DNA from: DASXMT01 sp963803065
Lineage (GTDB): Bacteria; Actinomycetota; Acidimicrobiia; Acidimicrobiales; RAAP-2
Length of the DNA: 64,000 nucleotides
Assembly (NCBI GenBank): GCA_963803065.1
Contig: CAWDKW010000004.1
Location: forward strand, 434,001-498,000
Direction of reading: 5' to 3'
Of this stretch, positions 9,128 through 17,853 are shown piece by piece. A model generated the notes under the pieces. It searched no databases, had not been told where the DNA came from, and saw only the letters and a program-made list of their open reading frames with translations. A program made the translations under genes and the position numbers. Positions within the stretch are counted from its first letter, which is position 1, and each line of letters opens with the position of its first letter.

Positions 9128-10687
9128 ATGGCTTCATACACTGAATCCTTGGAACAAGAAGTGAAGCTCGATGTCGGCTTGGGCTTCGAGTTTCCAGACC
9201 TCACCGGGGTCGTGGAAGGCGTGGTCACGGATCGGCGGCCCACCCTCGAGCTGGTGGCGACCTATTTCGACACCCCTGACCTTCGCCTGCTGCAACGGGG
9301 GATCACGCTCCGACGTCGCCGCGAGGGTACGGCGGGGGGCGAGGACCTGTGGACGCTCAAGCTCCCGAGCGGCAAGGACACGGCCACCCTCGATCGCAGC
9401 GAGATCTCCTGGCCCGGGACCCAGCCCGACATCCCGGCCGAGGCGCTGGAATTGGTGCGCGGTATCGTCCGCCACGGCACGCTCGGAGTGGTGGCCGAGC
9501 TGGAGACGACCCGGCAGCGCCTGGTGTTGAAGGACGCCTCCGGGACGATCCTGGGCGAGCTCGACGACGACATCGTGGCCGTGCACGGGGGTAGCCAGGA
9601 CGGCCTCCGCTTCCGACAAGTCGAGTTCGAGCTGGCCGGGGGCGAGGGCGCGGTGGTGGACGCCCTCGTGGAGCGGCTGGGCGGAGCCGGAGCGGCGATC
9701 GACCACCGTGGACCGAAGTTGGTCCAGGCCTTAGGGGTGGACCCGGCCGATCTGTGCGACCGCCAGGTGCCGCCGCTCGGACCGCACGCCCTGCTCGCCG
9801 ACGTGGTGAGGGCGGCCATCTCGGCCGCCTTCGAGCGCATACTGGACCACGACTACCAGCTCCGGTTGGGCGGGAACGATGCCGTGGCCGTGCACCAGAC
9901 CCGCGTGGCCACGAGGCGGCTCCGCTCCGACCTCAAGACCCTCGCCCGCGTCCTCGACCCGGTGTGGCGGTCCCACACCCGGGCCGATCTGAAATGGATC
10001 GCCGATGCCCTGGGCCAGGTACGCGACATCGACGTCCTGGCCGGCCACCTGGAGACCGAGATGAGCCAGGCATCCCCCGCCGACACCAGGCCGTTCGGCG
10101 AGATCCGCCTCGACCTCGCCCGCCGCCGCGAGGCCGCGCACGCGGCCCTCCTCGACGCCCTGAACAGTGACCGCTACCTCACCCTGCTCGACCGATTGCA
10201 CGCCTCCGCCGGAGCGCCGCCGTTCCTCGGCACCGCCCGGTCCGGGAACATCAAGGGCTCGGGCCTGCATCCGGACGATCCGGCGAGCAAGGTCCTGCCC
10301 AAGCTGGTCCGTCGGCCGTGGCGCAAGCTTCGCCGGACCGTCCGGGATGCCGGCGCACACCCCTCAGACCGGCAACTGCACCGGATCCGCATTCGGGCCA
10401 AGCAGCTCCGATACGCGGCCGAGGCGGCGGCCCCCGTTGTCGGGAAGCGGGCCCGGCGGATGGCCGTCAGGGCCGAATCGCTGCAGACGGTCCTGGGTGA
10501 CCACCACGACGCGGTGACGGCCGAGGACTGGTTCCGGCGAGAGGCGGCGACCGGCTCGCCGACCGTTGCCTTTTCCGCCGGCCAGCTCGTCGCCATGCAG
10601 CGGCAACGGCAGGCCCGACTGCGCCGGCAGTGGCGCCGAGTGTGGGCCTCGCTGGATCGCAAGAAGGTCCGGGGCTGGCTCGGCTGA
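9128..10687 (+). CDS. CYTH-CHAD domain protein
   Basis: 519 residues. The N-terminal part (about 8-200) is a CYTH (triphosphate tunnel) domain with its EQEVKLD signature and alternating charged strands such as TLRRRREG and WTLKLPSG. The C-terminal part (about 220-510) is a CHAD helical domain with conserved basic and His residues (VHQTRVATRRLRSDL, LHRIRIRAKQLRY). CYTH domains bind triphosphate groups and CHAD domains bind polyphosphate, so a role in polyphosphate or triphosphate handling is likely. The ATG at 9128 follows GAGGAG; the TTG one codon earlier is less likely. Divergent from the amidohydrolase, with a 105-bp gap. Confidence 0.9.
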   Translation: MASYTESLEQEVKLDVGLGFEFPDLTGVVEGVVTDRRPTLELVATYFDTPDLRLLQRGITLRRRREGTAGGEDLWTLKLPSGKDTATLDRSEISWPGTQPDIPAEALELVRGIVRHGTLGVVAELETTRQRLVLKDASGTILGELDDDIVAVHGGSQDGLRFRQVEFELAGGEGAVVDALVERLGGAGAAIDHRGPKLVQALGVDPADLCDRQVPPLGPHALLADVVRAAISAAFERILDHDYQLRLGGNDAVAVHQTRVATRRLRSDLKTLARVLDPVWRSHTRADLKWIADALGQVRDIDVLAGHLETEMSQASPADTRPFGEIRLDLARRREAAHAALLDALNSDRYLTLLDRLHASAGAPPFLGTARSGNIKGSGLHPDDPASKVLPKLVRRPWRKLRRTVRDAGAHPSDRQLHRIRIRAKQLRYAAEAAAPVVGKRARRMAVRAESLQTVLGDHHDAVTAEDWFRREAATGSPTVAFSAGQLVAMQRQRQARLRRQWRRVWASLDRKKVRGWLG

Positions 10688-10774
10688 TTCAGCCTGCCGC
10701 GGCCGGCCTTCCCGCCGATGCAGCTTCCAAGCTGATCCGGCTTTGCCGCTGATCGGTCAACCAGCTGACGGGGG

Positions 10775-11374
10775 CTACCAGCTGCCCCGGTGGATCGCCT
10801 CCCTAGCCGGCCGCCTCCCTCGGGCAAGCGAGCTCGAGGGAGGGTCCGGCGCCGCCGCGTGGCCGAGCAGTACGGCCCCCAGCCACACCATCCCCTGCGG
10901 CACGCCCAGGGTGGCGTTGAGCTCCGCCTCGCCTCGGAAGTTTCCGAGAAAGGCGGCACCGATCCCCTCGTCGGCTGCCCTGAGCAGCAGGGTCATGGTG
11001 GCGAAGGCGACGTCCACGAACCAGAACGGCACGACCCAGCTGACCTCGGCGCCGCCAGCGCTCGCCTTGTCGGGTTCCGAGTAGCGGCGCAGGTACCGAT
11101 CGGGGTCGGCGTAGGCGAGCAGGACGACCGGGGCCCGCCGCAACCCCTCGTAGCGTCGGGAGCCCCGCCGCCACGCCTCGTCGGTGGTGGCCTGCCAGTA
11201 CTGCTCCGTCCGGGCCGCGCCCTCGAGGACGACGAACTCCGCCCCTTGGCTGTTGCCGGCGGATGGGGCCCGGAGGGCGTCGGCCAGCATCGCGTCCACC
11301 AGGCCGTCGGCCAGGGGGCGCTCTGAGAAGTTGCGGGTCATCCGGCGCCGTCGGATCGCATCGGTCAGCTCCAT
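10775..11374 (-). CDS. Nitroreductase-family flavoprotein
   Basis: 199 residues of the FMN-dependent nitroreductase fold. RRMTRNFSERPL near the N-terminus is the typical phosphate-binding Arg cluster, APSAGNSQGAEF is the FMN-binding loop, and DEGIGAAFLGNF with GVPQGMVWLGAVLLGHAA is the usual C-terminal core. It probably reduces quinones, nitro groups or a flavin-like cofactor with NAD(P)H; the substrate is unknown. Convergent with the CYTH-CHAD gene and divergent from the HD-domain gene. No clear ribosome-binding site. Confidence 0.88.
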   Translation of the reverse strand: MELTDAIRRRRMTRNFSERPLADGLVDAMLADALRAPSAGNSQGAEFVVLEGAARTEQYWQATTDEAWRRGSRRYEGLRRAPVVLLAYADPDRYLRRYSEPDKASAGGAEVSWVVPFWFVDVAFATMTLLLRAADEGIGAAFLGNFRGEAELNATLGVPQGMVWLGAVLLGHAAAPDPPSSSLARGRRPAREAIHRGSW

Positions 11375-11461
11375 GGCCGGAACGCTATCGGCGAGCGGTC
11401 ACCTTTTCGGCTGCGTGGCGCCGCGGACGGGTTCGGCCGGCAGTTGGTGGACCGTCACATC

Positions 11462-12106
11462 ATGGCTAGGTTAAGGAGTGTGAGAGCAGCGACGTTTGGG
11501 GGCAGTGTGACCGATACCGCTGGGAAGGTCCGATTCACGAGCATGGATGAGGCGACCGAGGACGAGATCCGCCTTGTGATGGGAACGGCGGTCCCATTCC
11601 TGGAGGACAGGGTGGTCGGCAACGTCCTCGACCTCCTCGAGGGACTGCGGGGACCCACGCTCGGCTATCAGGTCGACCGGTACAACCACTCGCTGCAGAC
11701 CGCCACCCGAGCCCTTCGTGATGGCGCTCGTCCCGATCTGGTCGCCGCTGCCCTCCTCCATGACATCGGCGAAGGGCTCTCACCGGCCAATCACGCCGAC
11801 CTGGCTGCCACCATCCTCCAGCCCTATCTGGACGAGGAGGCCACGTGGGTGATCCGTCACCACGGCGTCTTCCAGGGCTACCACTATTGGCACAAGATGG
11901 GTGGTGACCGGAACGCGAGAGAGCGCTACCGCGGCAACCCGTTCTTCGACAGTGCCGCGCACTTCTGCGCGGCATGGGACCAGCGGTCGTTCGACCCCGA
12001 CTACGACGTGCTCCCGCTGGACACGTTCCTCCCGCTCGTGCACGAGGTCTTTGCCCGCAAGCCCAGCGTGGACGGGTTCAGCGTGAACGACGGCATCGAG
12101 GGCTGA
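11462..12106 (+). CDS. HD-domain phosphohydrolase or oxygenase-like protein
   Basis: About 214 residues with an HD-type metal site: YNHSLQTATRALRDGA supplies the first His, LLHDIGEG the HD pair (about residue 100), then NHADLAA and IRHHGVFQGYHYW further His residues. The His-rich spacing resembles small HD proteins of the PhnZ/MIOX-like branch, where a mixed-valent di-iron site oxidises an organic substrate; this assignment is tentative and plain phosphohydrolase activity is possible. The start is uncertain: ATG 11462, GTG 11507 and ATG 11543 are in frame, and none has a strong ribosome-binding site. Confidence 0.75.
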   Translation: MARLRSVRAATFGGSVTDTAGKVRFTSMDEATEDEIRLVMGTAVPFLEDRVVGNVLDLLEGLRGPTLGYQVDRYNHSLQTATRALRDGARPDLVAAALLHDIGEGLSPANHADLAATILQPYLDEEATWVIRHHGVFQGYHYWHKMGGDRNARERYRGNPFFDSAAHFCAAWDQRSFDPDYDVLPLDTFLPLVHEVFARKPSVDGFSVNDGIEG

Positions 12107-12149
12107 AGGCGGCGCGGCTCCCGCCGGCCGTGGACCCGGCAGGTCGCGG

Positions 12150-12704
12150 TCAGCCCGGTGCTTTGGCCGTGTCAGCGGCCAGCTTCATGGCCGCGGCCGT
12201 GGTCTGAGCCTGGCGGAGGAGCTCGGCCACCCGCTCGATGGCAGGTGCTACCTGGTCGTGGTGGGCTCGGACCCGGGCCGACAGTTCATGGGCGCCGGCC
12301 AGATCGAGCATCTCGGGCAACCTTTCACTCAGCCGCCCCACGGTCCATGCGATGGGGTCACCCTCGGCGACCTCGTCGATCCGGCAGATGAGGTTCTCGC
12401 CCTCGGTCGGATTGATGTAGTGGTAGTGCGGCTCGCTCTCGAAGCAGTCGAACCGGAGGTACTCGACGGAGTCGGCTGCGTCACAGACGTGCACGGTTGC
12501 GCCGTAGTCGTCGTAGTCGGTGCCTCCGGCATCGACGGAGGTTTCTGGCAGCGAGGCCAAGACGTCATTGGTCAACAGCCGTGACTCGATGACGAAGGTG
12601 GCCGGCCCCGCCTCGACGGGCAGGCAATGCTCGTCGACAGGCGGGATGGGCATGATCCGGAAGGAGATTCCCCGCTGGTACGGATGCGTGTTGGTGGTCA
12701 TCAT
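12150..12704 (-). CDS. Conserved-looking protein of unknown function
   Basis: 184 residues, acidic and soluble, with no signal peptide. The first 120 residues look like a beta-rich domain with several His, Cys and Asp residues (DYDDYGATVHVCD, EPHYHYINP, CRIDEV). The last 60 are a helical, Ala/Gln-rich segment resembling a coiled coil. The ATG at 12704 has GAGGG seven bases upstream; the longer start at 12764 has none. It is divergent from the acyl-CoA ligase gene, whose first codon is 181 bp away. Convergent with the HD gene, so it may simply mark the edge of the catabolic region. No function is assigned. Confidence 0.6.
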   Translation of the reverse strand: MMTTNTHPYQRGISFRIMPIPPVDEHCLPVEAGPATFVIESRLLTNDVLASLPETSVDAGGTDYDDYGATVHVCDAADSVEYLRFDCFESEPHYHYINPTEGENLICRIDEVAEGDPIAWTVGRLSERLPEMLDLAGAHELSARVRAHHDQVAPAIERVAELLRQAQTTAAAMKLAADTAKAPG

Positions 12705-12854
12705 GTGTTCGCCCTCGTGCCCTTCAGGAACGGCCTCGCTGGGGTCGTGGCTCCCGCTTCCCATTCGGATCGTACTATTGGGCGAAGGATGGTGGCAGCT
12801 GCCAAGGAGCTCGACCCGGTCGGTCAGAGGAGTTCGGCCTGGTCGGCCGACACG

Positions 12855-12884
12855 CGAGGGGAAGCGCAGCGCCCGAGGGGAAGC
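12855..12884 (+). repeat. Duplicated ribosome-binding-site segment
   Basis: CGAGGGGAAGC is repeated at 12855-12865 and 12874-12884. The second copy ends exactly before the ATG at 12885 and supplies the ligase Shine-Dalgarno sequence. Confidence 0.8.
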
Positions 12885-14600
12885 ATGGTGTCGTCAATGG
12901 GAGCAGCGTTTCGCAACATGGTCGACCCGGACCTCGCCGCTGCCTACCGCGCTGGCGGATGGTGGGGCGACAAGACGGTGGCAGACCTGGTGGCGGCCCA
13001 TGCCAACGCCCGGCCCGGTGACCCCGCCCTGATCACCGACCACCACCGGCTCAGCTGGCTGCAGTACCACCAATTGTCTGATCGCCTCGGGCAGTGCCTG
13101 GTGGAGGCAGGGCTCGAGCCCGGCGAGCGTGTAGCCGTCCTGTTGCCGGATGGTGCGTCGCCTCACGTCGCCTATGTGGCCAACGAGAAGGCGGGCCTGG
13201 TCACCGTTGGCATCGGGGCACGAGCCGGTGCGAGGGAGATCCGCCACCTTCTCGCCCATACCCGGTCAATGGCGTTGATCACCCACGCTGACCACCGGGG
13301 CGTCGACATATCCGACCTGTACGACGAGCTCCGGGCCGAAGGCCTTCCCCTTCGGGCCCACGTGGTCGTGCCCGTGTTCGAGGCGGATCCGTCAGGAGCC
13401 ATCCGGGTCGACGGAGAGGAGTGCCAGGCCACCCAGGCCACCGCCGACCGGTTCTTCGAGGAACGGCGTCTGGGTCCTGACGACCTGTTCATGATCAACT
13501 CCACGTCGGGGACGACGGGCATGCCGAAATGCGTCATGCACACCCAGAACTCGAAGTTCTACATGGCCGATCAGGCGCGCGAGGTGGCTCGGCTCGGTGC
13601 AGGCGAGGTCGTGGCGGGGATGGCCCCGATCCCCTTCGGCTTCGGGCTGTTCACCACCCACTTCCTGACCGCGCTTCTCGGAGCGCCCGCCGTCGTCACC
13701 GATCGGTTCACGGCCGAGTCCGCCCTCGAGCTCATCGAGCGGGAACGGGCCACCGTGCTGGTCTGCGTGACGACCCAATTCAAGATGATGCTGCACTCGC
13801 CCGAGATGGCGACGCGCGATCTCTCGTCGCTCAAGGTCATGTTCACTGGCGGGGAGATGATCCCCTATGAGGCGGCTCGCAACTTCGAGGAACGGAGCGG
13901 TGCATTTGTCCTGAACTTCTACGGCTCCAACGAGAGCGGGGTGGCCACCGGAACCCGGGTCGGCGACCCAGTCCAACTGCGGTTGCGAACAGGGGGCAGC
14001 GGCCTCTCGGGCACCGAGGTCCGATTGTTCGACGACGGGCTCGATGTCACCAGTACAGGACGGGGCCAGCCGGGTAGCCGAGGACCGGCTCTCTGTCTCG
14101 GCTACGACGACGATCCGGAGGCAAACGCCGAGCTGTTCACTCCCGACGGGTTCGCCCTGCATGCCGACATCGTCACCATCGACGAGAAGGGCTACCTGAC
14201 CGTGGTCGGCCGAAAGTCCGAGATCATCATCCGGGGCGGGAAGAACATCTCCGCCGCCGTCGTCGAAGACGCGGTATCGACCCACCCTGCGGTCGTACTG
14301 GCTGCGGCGGTCCCGATGCCCGACCCCCTCTTCGGTGAGCGGGTCTGTGTATTCGTGGAGCTTCAACCCGATGGCTCGTTGACGCTTTCCGAGTTGGTCG
14401 AGTTCCTGGCCGAGCAGGGGACCTCCAAGGAGAACTATCCGGAGCATCTCGAGGTGCTCGACCGGCTGCCCCGCTCGTCGGGGGGAAAGCTGGCGAAAGG
14501 CGAGCTGGCCACCCGGGCACGCTCGCTGGCTGCTCCGGTGGGAACCGACCAAGATGGATTGGGCCATGCCCAGAGAGGAACACGCCATGTTGTCGATTGA
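12885..14600 (+). CDS. Acyl-CoA synthetase (AMP-forming)
   Basis: 571-residue class I adenylate-forming enzyme that activates a carboxylic acid to acyl-AMP and then acyl-CoA. The core motifs are all visible: NSTSGTTGMPKCV (A3, about residue 204), FYGSNESG (A5), the A7-A8 hinge region with GYLTVVGRKSEIIIRGGKN, and LPRSSGGKLAKGEL (A10) with the catalytic Lys retained. The true start is ATG 12885, after GAGGGGAAGC; an open frame continues upstream without coding character. Its 3' end overlaps the next amidohydrolase gene by 14 bp, so they form an operon. Acid substrate unknown. Confidence 0.92.
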   Translation: MVSSMGAAFRNMVDPDLAAAYRAGGWWGDKTVADLVAAHANARPGDPALITDHHRLSWLQYHQLSDRLGQCLVEAGLEPGERVAVLLPDGASPHVAYVANEKAGLVTVGIGARAGAREIRHLLAHTRSMALITHADHRGVDISDLYDELRAEGLPLRAHVVVPVFEADPSGAIRVDGEECQATQATADRFFEERRLGPDDLFMINSTSGTTGMPKCVMHTQNSKFYMADQAREVARLGAGEVVAGMAPIPFGFGLFTTHFLTALLGAPAVVTDRFTAESALELIERERATVLVCVTTQFKMMLHSPEMATRDLSSLKVMFTGGEMIPYEAARNFEERSGAFVLNFYGSNESGVATGTRVGDPVQLRLRTGGSGLSGTEVRLFDDGLDVTSTGRGQPGSRGPALCLGYDDDPEANAELFTPDGFALHADIVTIDEKGYLTVVGRKSEIIIRGGKNISAAVVEDAVSTHPAVVLAAAVPMPDPLFGERVCVFVELQPDGSLTLSELVEFLAEQGTSKENYPEHLEVLDRLPRSSGGKLAKGELATRARSLAAPVGTDQDGLGHAQRGTRHVVD

Positions 14601-15846
14601 AGACCTTCTGGCCAATTCGGAATGGACGACTGCAGGCCAGGACGGCCCGAGGACCGTCACCTTCCTGCCCGAGCCGCCCCGGGCCGATCGGAAGTACACG
14701 GTCATATCGGCCGACGACCACATCGTGGAGCCTCCCCACGTGTTCGAGGGTCGCGTGCCCCGTATGTTCGCCGAACGCGCTCCTCGCATCATCGAAAAGG
14801 ACGACGGCACCGAGACCTGGATCTACGACGGGACCGAGTTGCCCAACGTCGGGTTCAACGCCGTCGTCGGCCGGCCCGTCGACGAGTGGCGGATGGAGCC
14901 GACCCGCTTCGACGAGATGCGTCGCGGGGCGTGGGACATCGACCGGCGGATCGCCGACATGGACCTCAACGGCATCTACGCGTCCTTGAACTTCCCGTCG
15001 TTCCTACCCGGGTTCGCCGGCCAACGTCTCCAGCAGGTGACCGACGATGCCGGACTGGCCATGGCCGCAGTGCGGGCCTGGAACGAATGGCACCTGGAGG
15101 AGTGGGCGGGCTCATACCCGGAGCGGATCATTCCCTGCCAGATCCCCTGGTTGCTCGACGCCGAGGTGGGTGCGACCATGATCCGCCAGAATGCCGAGCG
15201 CGGCTTCAAGGCGGTGTCGTTCAGTGAAGAGCCCAGCCGCCTGGGGTTCCCGACCATCCACTCGGGCTATTGGGAACCGTTCTTCCAGGCCTGTGCGGAC
15301 ACGGGAACGGTGGTCAACCTGCACATCGGCTCGTCGGGCTCGTCCCCGGCGACCACGCCCGATGCGCCCGCTGACGTCGCCGGTGTCCTCTTCTTCGCCT
15401 ATGCCATCTCCGCCGCGGTGGACTGGCTCTTCTCGCTCGCCCCGGTTCGGTACCCGGACCTCAAGATCTGCCTCTCCGAAGGCGGCATCGGGTGGGTGCC
15501 CGCCCTCCTCGACCGGCTCGACCACATGGGCTCCTACAGCCAGATGTACGGGACGTGGCAGTCCGACCTGACCCCGTCCGAAGTCCTCCGTCGCAACTTC
15601 TGGTTCTGCGCCGTCGAGGACCAGTCTGCTTTTGCCCTCCGGGATCGGATCGGCATCGACCACATCCTGTTGGAGTCGGACTACCCGCACTGCGACTCCA
15701 CGTGGCCGAACACACAGCGGGTGATCGACGAGGAGATCGGCGGACTGCCGGCCCAGGACATCAAGAAGATGACCTGGGAGAACGCCTCGATTCTCTATCG
15801 TCACCCGGTGCCCGAAGCCATCCAGCGCTCGCCGGACGCATTCTGA
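14587..15846 (+). CDS. Amidohydrolase family 2 (ACMSD-like) metal-dependent hydrolase
   Basis: 419 residues of the TIM-barrel amidohydrolase_2 family, which includes decarboxylases such as ACMSD and related C-C hydrolases. SADDHIVEPP near residue 40 provides the first metal ligands, VNLHIGSSGS (about 245) a His ligand, and LLESDYPHCDSTWP (about 360) the catalytic Asp region. A metal-dependent decarboxylation or hydrolysis of a small aromatic or oxo-acid would fit. The ATG at 14587 is preceded by AGAGAGGAA eight bases away and lies inside the end of the acyl-CoA synthetase gene, implying coupled translation and work in the same pathway. Confidence 0.88.
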   Translation: MLSIEDLLANSEWTTAGQDGPRTVTFLPEPPRADRKYTVISADDHIVEPPHVFEGRVPRMFAERAPRIIEKDDGTETWIYDGTELPNVGFNAVVGRPVDEWRMEPTRFDEMRRGAWDIDRRIADMDLNGIYASLNFPSFLPGFAGQRLQQVTDDAGLAMAAVRAWNEWHLEEWAGSYPERIIPCQIPWLLDAEVGATMIRQNAERGFKAVSFSEEPSRLGFPTIHSGYWEPFFQACADTGTVVNLHIGSSGSSPATTPDAPADVAGVLFFAYAISAAVDWLFSLAPVRYPDLKICLSEGGIGWVPALLDRLDHMGSYSQMYGTWQSDLTPSEVLRRNFWFCAVEDQSAFALRDRIGIDHILLESDYPHCDSTWPNTQRVIDEEIGGLPAQDIKKMTWENASILYRHPVPEAIQRSPDAF

Positions 15847-15867
15847 CGCTGTCTGGCCTCGACCCTC

Positions 15868-16698
15868 CTACGGCTTCATGGCAGAGAGCCCCAGCCCGAC
15901 CTCGAGGGTCGTACCCGTGGTGAAGCCCTCGTCGGCGGCAAGGTAGACGACGGCTCGGGAGACCGCGTCGGGCGGGAGCCACGGCACGCCGAGCGGGTTC
16001 AGTGCTGCGAACGCGGGCCGAACGTCCTCCCGGGTGGGCTGGTCCAGGTCGGGCCGGAAGGTCTTGTACCACGTGTCGTTGTGGATCATGGGGGTGCTTG
16101 TCGTCGAGGGGCACACCACGTTGGCCGTGATGCCGTGGGGAGCCAGCTCCAGGGCTACCGACTTGATCAGGCCGATGACCCCGAACTTGGAAGCGCTGTA
16201 GTGGGCCAGATTCCGGTTGCCGGCCCGTCCGGACATGGACGAGGTGACGATGATCCGACCGTACCGGCGCGCCAACATGTGGGAAGTGACCGCCTGCACC
16301 GTGTGGAAGGTCCCGGTCAGGTTGGTCGCGATCATGTCTTCCCACTGCTCGTCGGTCAGGGCTTCGAACGGGCTGAAACCGCACACGGCGGCGTTGGCCA
16401 CCGCGATGTCGACCTGGCCGAACTCCCCGATGGTGGTGCGCACCACGCGGTCCATGTCGGCCCGGCTCCGGATGTCGGCGACCAGGGGAAGGCATCGGCC
16501 TCCGGCATCGGTCACCAACCGAGCCGTCTCGACCAGGTCCGCCTCGGTGGCCAACGGGTAGGGCACCGAGGCGATGGTCGCAGGAACATCGCAGACGGTC
16601 ACGGCGGCACCCTCCGCGGCCAGTGCCAGCGCATGGGCGCGGCCCTGTCCTCGGCCTGCTCCGGTGACCACGGCCACCCTTCCTTCCAATCGTGCCAT
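15868..16698 (-). CDS. SDR oxidoreductase, mycofactocin-coupled type
   Basis: 276-residue Rossmann-fold dehydrogenase. Nucleotide-binding motif TGAGRGQGRAHAL near residue 12, NAAV-type fourth-strand motif, Ser-Tyr-Lys active site with YSASK near residue 168. The GQGRAHA signature and the extra segment between strands 2 and 3 (YPLATEADLVETARLV) are hallmarks of the subfamily whose NAD is non-exchangeable and reoxidised by mycofactocin. Likely oxidises an alcohol to an aldehyde or ketone. GGGAGG precedes the ATG at 16698; longer in-frame starts upstream look non-coding. Convergent with the amidohydrolase, with a 21-bp gap. Confidence 0.9.
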   Translation of the reverse strand: MARLEGRVAVVTGAGRGQGRAHALALAAEGAAVTVCDVPATIASVPYPLATEADLVETARLVTDAGGRCLPLVADIRSRADMDRVVRTTIGEFGQVDIAVANAAVCGFSPFEALTDEQWEDMIATNLTGTFHTVQAVTSHMLARRYGRIIVTSSMSGRAGNRNLAHYSASKFGVIGLIKSVALELAPHGITANVVCPSTTSTPMIHNDTWYKTFRPDLDQPTREDVRPAFAALNPLGVPWLPPDAVSRAVVYLAADEGFTTGTTLEVGLGLSAMKP

Positions 16699-16918
16699 GG
16701 GCCTCCCGTCGCCGTCCGTCCCCGCCGGTCGGTCCCGATGGGCACGCTTGTAGCTCCGAAGCATTGAACACCACGAGCGGGTATGCCCGGACTCGTCGTC
16801 GGGCGGTTCGAGCGGCTGCTCCGCCCAGCTGATGGATCGGCCCACAACTCCCGTTCTGTAAATCCAGACTAATGTTCTAAACCGTGCCGACGTGGGTTGG
16901 GAGCCGGGGTCGAAGCTG

Positions 16919-17512
16919 ATGGAGCGTGAGCTGCTGATGACCGGCATCGGTGGTCAGGGTGTGCAGCTGGCCGCCCAGGTCCTGGCCCGGGCGGCCGTGG
17001 CCGAGGGCCGTGAGGTCATGTTGTTCGGGAACTACGGCGGCATGATGCGCGGGGGTAACACCGACGCCACCTTGGTGGTGGGCGACGGCCCGATCGAGAC
17101 CCCGCCGACGATCGCCCACGCCTGGTCGGCCATCGTGATGCATCACGAGTTCTGGGAACCGCTCCATCGGCGCCTGTCTCCTGGCTCGGTCGTGTTCGTG
17201 AACACAACCGTCTTCGAGGGGGATGTCGACTGGTCGCCGTTCCTCCTCATCGAGGTCCCCGCTACCGATCTGGCCATTGACGCCGGGAACGTCCAGGCCG
17301 CGTCGATGGTGATGAGTGGGGCCTATGCCGCAGCCACGGGCCTGGTGGGTATCGACTCCTTGATCGACGCGGTCGAGCGGTCTCTCCCTTCCTACCGTGC
17401 CCAGCACCGCGCCCTGAACGTGGCCGCATTGGAGGTCGGGCACGACTCGGTCGCAACCGGCCTGGCACCGGCCTGGGATGCCGTACCCTCGACCTCGGGC
17501 GCAGAGCCGTGA
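16919..17512 (+). CDS. 2-oxoacid:ferredoxin oxidoreductase, gamma subunit
   Basis: About 197 residues of the POR_gamma family. The N-terminal GIGGQGVQLAAQVLA is the diagnostic CoA/Rossmann-like motif, and FGNYGGMMRGGNTDATLVV follows as in VorC/KorC proteins. In the intact enzyme this subunit sits with alpha, beta and the ferredoxin-like delta subunit to convert a 2-oxoacid plus CoA to acyl-CoA, CO2 and reduced ferredoxin. The start is uncertain: GTG 16892 is possible, but homologues begin near ATG 16919. First gene of a four-gene operon in Thermotoga-like order gamma-delta-alpha-beta, each junction overlapping by 4 bp. Confidence 0.9.
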   Translation: MERELLMTGIGGQGVQLAAQVLARAAVAEGREVMLFGNYGGMMRGGNTDATLVVGDGPIETPPTIAHAWSAIVMHHEFWEPLHRRLSPGSVVFVNTTVFEGDVDWSPFLLIEVPATDLAIDAGNVQAASMVMSGAYAAATGLVGIDSLIDAVERSLPSYRAQHRALNVAALEVGHDSVATGLAPAWDAVPSTSGAEP

Positions 17513-17853
17513 CCGCGGCCGACGTGGTGGTCAGCCGGGGTACCTTGGTCATCGACGTCGACGCCTGCAAGGGCTGCGACCTCTGCATCGATGCCTGTCC
17601 GCCCGGCGTGCTGGTCATGACCACCCACCAGGTCAACAGCCGCGGCTACCGCTACCCCGAGCTGATGCCCGGCTGCACCGGTTGCAAGGCGTGCTCCCAG
17701 GTCTGCCCCGACTTCGTCTTCCAGGTCTACAAGTACGACACACCCGTCCGAACCGAGGTTGTCGCGCCGATCGGCGCCGATGGGGCAAGGGACGGCGACG
17801 GTGTTGGGGGCGGCGGCGGGGCCCGGGAACGGCCACCTCGAGGGGCGTCATGA
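17509..17853 (+). CDS. Ferredoxin-like delta subunit of 2-oxoacid oxidoreductase (2x[4Fe-4S])
   Basis: 114 residues with two complete four-cysteine clusters, CKGCDLCIDACP (about residues 23-34) and CTGCKACSQVCP (about 58-69), each able to hold a [4Fe-4S] centre. These would pass electrons from the thiamine-bound intermediate to ferredoxin. The last 25 residues are a Gly/Arg-rich tail not expected in the family. GTG start overlaps the gamma-subunit stop (GTGA), and its own stop overlaps the alpha-subunit ATG. Complete. Confidence 0.92.
   Translation: MTAADVVVSRGTLVIDVDACKGCDLCIDACPPGVLVMTTHQVNSRGYRYPELMPGCTGCKACSQVCPDFVFQVYKYDTPVRTEVVAPIGADGARDGDGVGGGGGARERPPRGAS

Noticed and set aside
12627..12884. 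N-terminal extension of the acyl-CoA synthetase
   Set aside because: Overlaps the opposite-strand gene's start, lacks family similarity, and ATG 12885 has a good ribosome-binding site.
17478..17850. Upstream extension of the VOR alpha-subunit frame
   Set aside because: It lies over the gamma and ferredoxin genes and is Arg/Gly-rich; the family N-terminus starts at 17850.
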